DNA of 8,447 bases from an uncultured Microbacteriaceae bacterium (GTDB lineage: Bacteria; Actinomycetota; Actinomycetes; Actinomycetales; Microbacteriaceae), in contig CAIVOR010000335.1 in NCBI GenBank assembly GCA_903907615.1, positions 1 to 8,447 on the forward strand. The letters are read 5' to 3'. The notes beneath the pieces were generated by a model. It ran no database searches. It was given only the letters and a program-made list of their open reading frames with translations, and had not been told where the DNA came from. This document shows positions 4,840 through 8,447 of the stretch, piece after piece; position 1 is the first letter of the stretch; each line of letters begins with the position of its first letter. Position numbers and translations under genes: made by a program.

Positions 4840-5520
4840 ATGGCTCGCGTCGTCCGCGGAACACCTCGCACCCCTCTCGACATCGTTGACGGTCTGGCTC
4901 AGCTGGGATCGGCAACGGTTCACGAAGCGCAGGGTCGCATCGGTCTACTAAATCGCCGACTCCGTCCCATTTTCCCCGCCATGATTGCCGGCAACGCCCT
5001 CACGTGTGAGGTTGCCCCCGGCGACAACTGGATGATTCACGTAGCCGTGGAGCAGGCACAGCCCGGAGACATTCTCATCGTGACGCCCACGAGCCCCTGT
5101 GACGACGGTTACCTCGGCGATCTGTTGGCCGAAAGCCTGATGGCGCACGGTGTTCGCGGACTCGTCATCGATGCCGGCGTGCGCGACGTCGCCACGCTCA
5201 CCGAGATGGGTTTCCCCGTGTGGTCCAAGGCCATTAGTTCGCAGGGCACCGTCAAGGAGACCATCGCCAACGTGCAGACCCCCGTGGTGGTGGCCGACCA
5301 GTACGTGCGCCCGGGTGACGTGCTCGTTGCCGACATCGACGGTGTGTGTCTCGTGCGCCGCGAAGATGCCGCAGTCGTGCTGGAGAAGGCGCGCGAGCGC
5401 GAGGCCAACGAGGCCGGAAAGCGCACACGTCTTGCCTCCGGCGAGCTGGGTCTCGACATTTACGACATGCGCGACAAGTTGGCCGCCAAGGGACTCGTCT
5501 ACGAGGACTACCAGGCATGA
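4840..5520 (+). CDS. ligK: 4-carboxy-4-hydroxy-2-oxoadipate aldolase (LigK/HMG-CHA aldolase)
   Basis: The product has 226 residues, close to LigK of Sphingobium and the Pseudomonas HMG/CHA aldolase. This class II pyruvate aldolase splits 4-carboxy-4-hydroxy-2-oxoadipate into pyruvate and oxaloacetate, the last step of protocatechuate 4,5-cleavage, and the family often also decarboxylates oxaloacetate. The signature D-X20-R-D is present as Asp94 (YLGDLLAES), Arg115 and Asp116 (VIDAGVRD). Arg115 holds the pyruvate unit and the Asp residues coordinate the divalent metal in the family. The preceding loop TPTSPCDDGYLGD and the following GFPVWSKAISSQGT are also characteristic. It is the first gene of the lig operon and overlaps the next by ATGA (5517-5520). 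Confidence 0.95.
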   Translation: MARVVRGTPRTPLDIVDGLAQLGSATVHEAQGRIGLLNRRLRPIFPAMIAGNALTCEVAPGDNWMIHVAVEQAQPGDILIVTPTSPCDDGYLGDLLAESLMAHGVRGLVIDAGVRDVATLTEMGFPVWSKAISSQGTVKETIANVQTPVVVADQYVRPGDVLVADIDGVCLVRREDAAVVLEKAREREANEAGKRTRLASGELGLDIYDMRDKLAAKGLVYEDYQA

Positions 5521-6617
5521 CCAACACCGAGGTCGCGGTTCCCGCGGCGCTCATGCGCGGGGGAACCTCCAAGGGCCTCTTCTTTCTCGCCAGCGATCTG
5601 CCTGCCGAGACCGGCGCGCGCGACCGCTTCCTCTTGGCGGCCATGGGCTCGCCCGATGTGCGCGAAATCGACGGCATGGGCGGCGGTCATCCGCTGACCT
5701 CCAAGGTTGCCGTGGTGAGCACGTCCGCGCGCCCGGGCATCGACGTGGACTACCTGTTTCTGCAGGTGTGGCCCGACCGTGCCGAGGTCAGCGATCAGCA
5801 GAACTGTGGCAACATCCTGGCCGGCGTCGGCCCGTTCGCCATTGAGCGCGGACTCGTCGCGACCACGGGCGACCTCACCCCCGTCTCGATCTACATGGTC
5901 AACACCGACTCCAAGGCCACCGCGTTCGTGGAGACGCCCGGCGGCAAGGTCAACTACGCGGGATCGGCGCGCATCGACGGTGTGCCCGGAACGCACGCTC
6001 CCATCAACATCAACTTCGAGGATGTGGCCGGCTCGAGCTGTGGCGCACTCCTGCCCACGGGAAACGTGGTCGACGAGGTGCTGGGCGTGCAGGTGACGTG
6101 CGTTGACAACGGCATGCCCGTGGTCTGCCTCAACGCGTCTGACTTTGGCATCACGGGTTACGAGACTCCCTCCGAGATCGAGGCCAATGAGGCGCTGCGC
6201 GCTCGGGTCGAAGAGATTCGCCTCGCCGTGGGGCCGCTCATGAACCTCGGTGATGTGACCAACAAGACGGTTCCCAAGATGAGCCTGCTGTCGAAGGCGC
6301 GCGATGGTGGTCTGGTCAGCACCCGCACCTTCATTCCGCACCGTGTTCACGAATCCATTGGCGTGCTCGGTGCCGTCTCGGTGGCCACCGCGTGCATGCT
6401 CGAGGGCAGTGTGGCCGCACAGATTGCCGGCCTCGGCACGGTGGGTTCGAGCCTCGAGGTTGAGGTGGAGCACCCCACCGGTTTCTTTACGGTGCAGATG
6501 GAGGTCGACAACTCGTCGGGCTCACCCGTCGTCACGAAGTCCGCTTTGCTTCGCACCGCCCGCATGCTCATGTCGGGTTCCGTTTACGTCCTCGAATCCG
6601 CTTGGGAGAACGCATGA
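5517..6617 (+). CDS. ligU: Oxalomesaconate isomerase/tautomerase (LigU/GalD, PrpF family)
   Basis: Starting at ATG 5517 inside the ligK stop, with GAGGA at 5503-5507, the product has 366 residues. It has the diaminopimelate-epimerase-like PrpF fold, a two-domain protein. The N-terminal MRGGTSKGLFF (13-23), IDGMGGGHPLTSKVAVVS (51-68) and QNCGNILAGVGPFAIERGL (95-113) are hallmarks. Lys63 and Cys97 match the catalytic Lys and Cys of LigU and PrpF. Later AGSSCGALLPTGN and the region VTNKTVPKMSLLSKARDGG also agree. LigU shifts the double bond of oxalomesaconate to make the substrate of the hydratase; GalD of Pseudomonas is described as the oxalomesaconate tautomerase. Because PDC lactonase is in the same operon, LigU is the closer parallel, but galD is an equally used name. 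It overlaps ligJ by 4 bp. Confidence 0.92.
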   Translation: MTNTEVAVPAALMRGGTSKGLFFLASDLPAETGARDRFLLAAMGSPDVREIDGMGGGHPLTSKVAVVSTSARPGIDVDYLFLQVWPDRAEVSDQQNCGNILAGVGPFAIERGLVATTGDLTPVSIYMVNTDSKATAFVETPGGKVNYAGSARIDGVPGTHAPININFEDVAGSSCGALLPTGNVVDEVLGVQVTCVDNGMPVVCLNASDFGITGYETPSEIEANEALRARVEEIRLAVGPLMNLGDVTNKTVPKMSLLSKARDGGLVSTRTFIPHRVHESIGVLGAVSVATACMLEGSVAAQIAGLGTVGSSLEVEVEHPTGFFTVQMEVDNSSGSPVVTKSALLRTARMLMSGSVYVLESAWENA

Positions 6618-7633
6618 TCATCGACTGTCACGGCCACTACACAACGGCTCCCGAACTTCACAACCAGTGGCGCATCGACCAGCTCGCCGCCTACGCGGCC
6701 GGCCAGCCCAGTCCGGCGTACCCCGAAATCTCGGACGACATCATCCGGGAGTCAATCGAGCAGAACCAGCTCAAGCTGATCACCGAGCGCGGATCCGACC
6801 TCACCATCTTTTCGCCGCGCGCCTCGGCCATGGGGCACCACGAGGGTGACCAGCGCATCAGCCTTGAGTGGACCGTTGCCTGCAACAACCTGATCAAGCG
6901 CGTCGTCGATCTCTTTCCCGAGACCTTCATCGGTGTGGCTCAGCTGCCTCAGTCACCCGGCGCCGACCTCACGGCCACGATTGCCGAGATGGAGCGCTGC
7001 ATCAACGAGCTGGGCTTCATCGGCGTGAACCTTAACCCCGACCCGAGTGGCGGCTTGTGGCAGACGGTGCCACTGACCGACAAGTTCTGGTACCCCCTCT
7101 ACGAGAAGATGGTCGAACTCGACGTGCCCGCCATGGTTCACGTGTCGGCCTCGTGCAACCACAACTTCCACGCCACCGGCGCCCACTACATGAACGCCGA
7201 CACCACGGCCTTCATGCAGCTGCTTCAGGGCAACCTGTTCGCCGATTTCCCCACACTGCGCCTGATCATCCCTCACGGTGGCGGCGCGGTTCCCTACCAC
7301 TGGGGTCGCTACCGCGGTCTGGCCGACATGCTCAACCAGCCGAGCGTTGACACCCACATGATGAACAACGTGTTCTTCGACACGTGCGTCTACCACCAGC
7401 CAGGAATCGACCTGCTCGTGAAGGTCATCGACAACAAGAACATCCTGTTTGGTTCGGAGATGATTGGCGCGGTTCGCGGCATTGACCCGCAGACCGGCCA
7501 GTACTTCGATGACACCAAGCGCTACATTGACGCCGCCGCCATTTCGGAGGGCGAGCGTCAGAGCATCTTCTCGTCAAACGCACGCGCGGTCTTCCCGCGC
7601 ATGGACGCCAAACTGAAGGAGCGTGGACTGTGA
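6614..7633 (+). CDS. ligJ: 4-oxalomesaconate hydratase (LigJ), amidohydrolase superfamily
   Basis: Start ATG 6614 overlaps the ligU stop as ATGA and follows GGGAG at 6604-6608; the product has 339 residues, near the 341 of Sphingobium LigJ. It belongs to the amidohydrolase-2 group, a TIM barrel with one zinc. His6 and His8 (DCHGHYT), His176 (PAMVHVSAS) and Glu282 (FGSEMIG) correspond, with a shift of two, to the LigJ zinc ligands His6, His8, His178 and Glu284; His221 (IIPHGGG) matches the catalytic His223. The enzyme adds water to the isomerised oxalomesaconate to give 4-carboxy-4-hydroxy-2-oxoadipate, the substrate of LigK. It is cytosolic and has no signal peptide. The next gene overlaps by GTGA. 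Confidence 0.94.
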   Translation: MIIDCHGHYTTAPELHNQWRIDQLAAYAAGQPSPAYPEISDDIIRESIEQNQLKLITERGSDLTIFSPRASAMGHHEGDQRISLEWTVACNNLIKRVVDLFPETFIGVAQLPQSPGADLTATIAEMERCINELGFIGVNLNPDPSGGLWQTVPLTDKFWYPLYEKMVELDVPAMVHVSASCNHNFHATGAHYMNADTTAFMQLLQGNLFADFPTLRLIIPHGGGAVPYHWGRYRGLADMLNQPSVDTHMMNNVFFDTCVYHQPGIDLLVKVIDNKNILFGSEMIGAVRGIDPQTGQYFDDTKRYIDAAAISEGERQSIFSSNARAVFPRMDAKLKERGL

Positions 7634-8447
7634 GCCCTGCATTTGTGAAAGACGCCGATTGGCTCGACTGGCACCCCAACCCCACGAAGCCCACGTTCGT
7701 GGTTCCCGCCGGTGCGGTGGATGCTCACTGTCACGTCTTCGGGCCCGGTGACACCTTCCCGTTTGCCCCCGAGCGCAAGTACACGCCGTGCGACGCCAGA
7801 TGGGAGCAGCTGTTTGCCCTGCGCGACTTCCTGGGCTTCGACAAGAACGTCGTTGTTCAGGCCACGTGTCACGGGTCGGACAACTCGGCCCTGCTGGATG
7901 TTCTCGAGCGTGCCAACGATCGTGCGCGCGGCGTGGTCACGGTGAAGCCCGACATCACCCACGACGAGCTGGCGCGCATGAACGAGCTGGGCGTGCGTGG
8001 CGTGCGCTTCAACTACGTCAAGCGCCTGGTCGATCCCAAGCCTGATGACTACTACCGCCAGATCATCGAGAAGATCAAGCCGTTCGGCTGGCACGTGGTG
8101 CTCTACTTTGAGCCCTCCGACCTGCAGGAGAAGTACGACTTCTTCACGTCGCTCGGCGTCCCCGTCGTGATTGACCACATGGGCCGCCCGGATGTGACCA
8201 AGCCGGTCGACAACCCCGAGTTCGATCTGTTCCTGCGCTTCATGCGCGAGAACGAGAACGTCTGGTCCAAGGTGAGCTGCCCCGACCGTCTTTCGGTCAG
8301 CGGAAGTCCGCTCTATGCCGATGTGGTTCCCTTCGCCAAAACTATCGTTGAGGAGTTTCCGGACCGCGTCCTGTGGGGCACGGACTGGCCACACCCCAAC
8401 ATGAAGAAGGAGATGCCCGACGACGGCATTCTCGTCGACTACGTTCC
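7630..8447 (+). CDS. ligI: 2-pyrone-4,6-dicarboxylate lactonase (LigI), 3' end outside window
   Basis: GTG 7630 overlaps the ligJ stop and has AAGGAG at 7616-7621, eight bases upstream. 272 codons are visible, and compared with the ~293 residues of LigI about 20 are missing at the C-terminus. The protein follows LigI throughout: AVDAHCHVFGPGDTFPFAP (29-47), VVVQATCHGSDNSALLD (74-90), GVRGVRFNYVKRLVD (121-135), WHVVLYFE, VIDHMGRPDV, SCPDRLS and WGTDWPHPNM. His33, His35, Arg126, Tyr159, His183, Arg220 and Asp252 line up with LigI active-site residues His31, His33, Arg124, Tyr156, His180, Arg217 and Asp248. LigI is a metal-independent amidohydrolase-superfamily enzyme that opens the lactone 2-pyrone-4,6-dicarboxylate to oxalomesaconate. 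Its presence ties the operon to protocatechuate (or a methoxylated relative) rather than to gallate alone. Confidence 0.95.
   Translation, partial: MSPAFVKDADWLDWHPNPTKPTFVVPAGAVDAHCHVFGPGDTFPFAPERKYTPCDARWEQLFALRDFLGFDKNVVVQATCHGSDNSALLDVLERANDRARGVVTVKPDITHDELARMNELGVRGVRFNYVKRLVDPKPDDYYRQIIEKIKPFGWHVVLYFEPSDLQEKYDFFTSLGVPVVIDHMGRPDVTKPVDNPEFDLFLRFMRENENVWSKVSCPDRLSVSGSPLYADVVPFAKTIVEEFPDRVLWGTDWPHPNMKKEMPDDGILVDYV

Noticed and set aside
5346..5516. N-terminal extension of ligU upstream of ATG 5517
   Set aside because: The Arg-rich extension is the out-of-frame reading of the ligK 3' end; the 4-bp overlap start with a GAGGA ribosome site matches the other junctions in the operon.
5508..6473. 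Long minus-strand open frame (321 codons) opposite ligU
   Set aside because: The plus strand encodes a full-length PrpF-family protein with conserved active site. The reverse frame has His/Arg/Gly-rich low-information content typical of antisense to high-GC codons and no recognisable domain.
7558..8394. Minus-strand open frame (278 codons) opposite ligJ end and ligI
   Set aside because: The plus strand carries LigI with all active-site residues; the reverse frame is a codon-bias shadow.

Overview
The window looks like part of a catabolic island from a high-GC Gram-positive bacterium. Actinomycetota is likely and Microbacteriaceae is a guess. The grounds are a GC content of about 60% by eye, GTG as well as ATG starts, strong Shine-Dalgarno sequences, genes packed with 2 bp gaps or 4 bp overlaps, and an RpiB-like protein whose active-site loop carries the mycobacterial-type glutamate instead of cysteine. 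All ten genes are on the plus strand. No tRNA, rRNA, insertion sequence or CRISPR was seen.

Left part (1-1004): the C-terminal third or so of a berberine-bridge-type FAD oxidoreductase, followed 2 bp later by a divergent RpiB/LacAB-family isomerase. Middle part (1137-3786): a three-gene unit of an ABM-fold small protein, a fumarylacetoacetase-type hydrolase that keeps the complete set of FAH catalytic residues, and a Sad/YneI-type aldehyde dehydrogenase. The substrates of these five genes cannot be read from the sequence.

Right part (3948-8447): an IclR-family regulator, then ligK-ligU(galD)-ligJ-ligI, which is the lower half of the protocatechuate 4,5-cleavage pathway. Biochemically the order is LigI (2-pyrone-4,6-dicarboxylate to oxalomesaconate), LigU/GalD (isomer of oxalomesaconate), LigJ (hydration) and LigK (aldol cleavage to pyruvate and oxaloacetate). 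The genes run in the opposite order, each overlapping the next by 4 bp. ligI is cut by the window end. The ring-cleavage dioxygenase (LigAB) and the semialdehyde dehydrogenase (LigC) are not in view and would be expected nearby.

Regulation: two near-identical inverted repeats (half-sites TTCCG and CGGAA, 5 bp apart) lie in front of iclR and in front of ligK. They are good candidates for the IclR operator, suggesting autoregulation plus control of the lig operon. The iclR leader also contains several overlapping inverted repeats that could form alternative RNA hairpins. The most unusual aspects are the attached FAD oxidase/RpiB and ABM/FAH/ALDH modules, which the standard 4,5-cleavage route does not need and which may feed another aromatic or related substrate into it.
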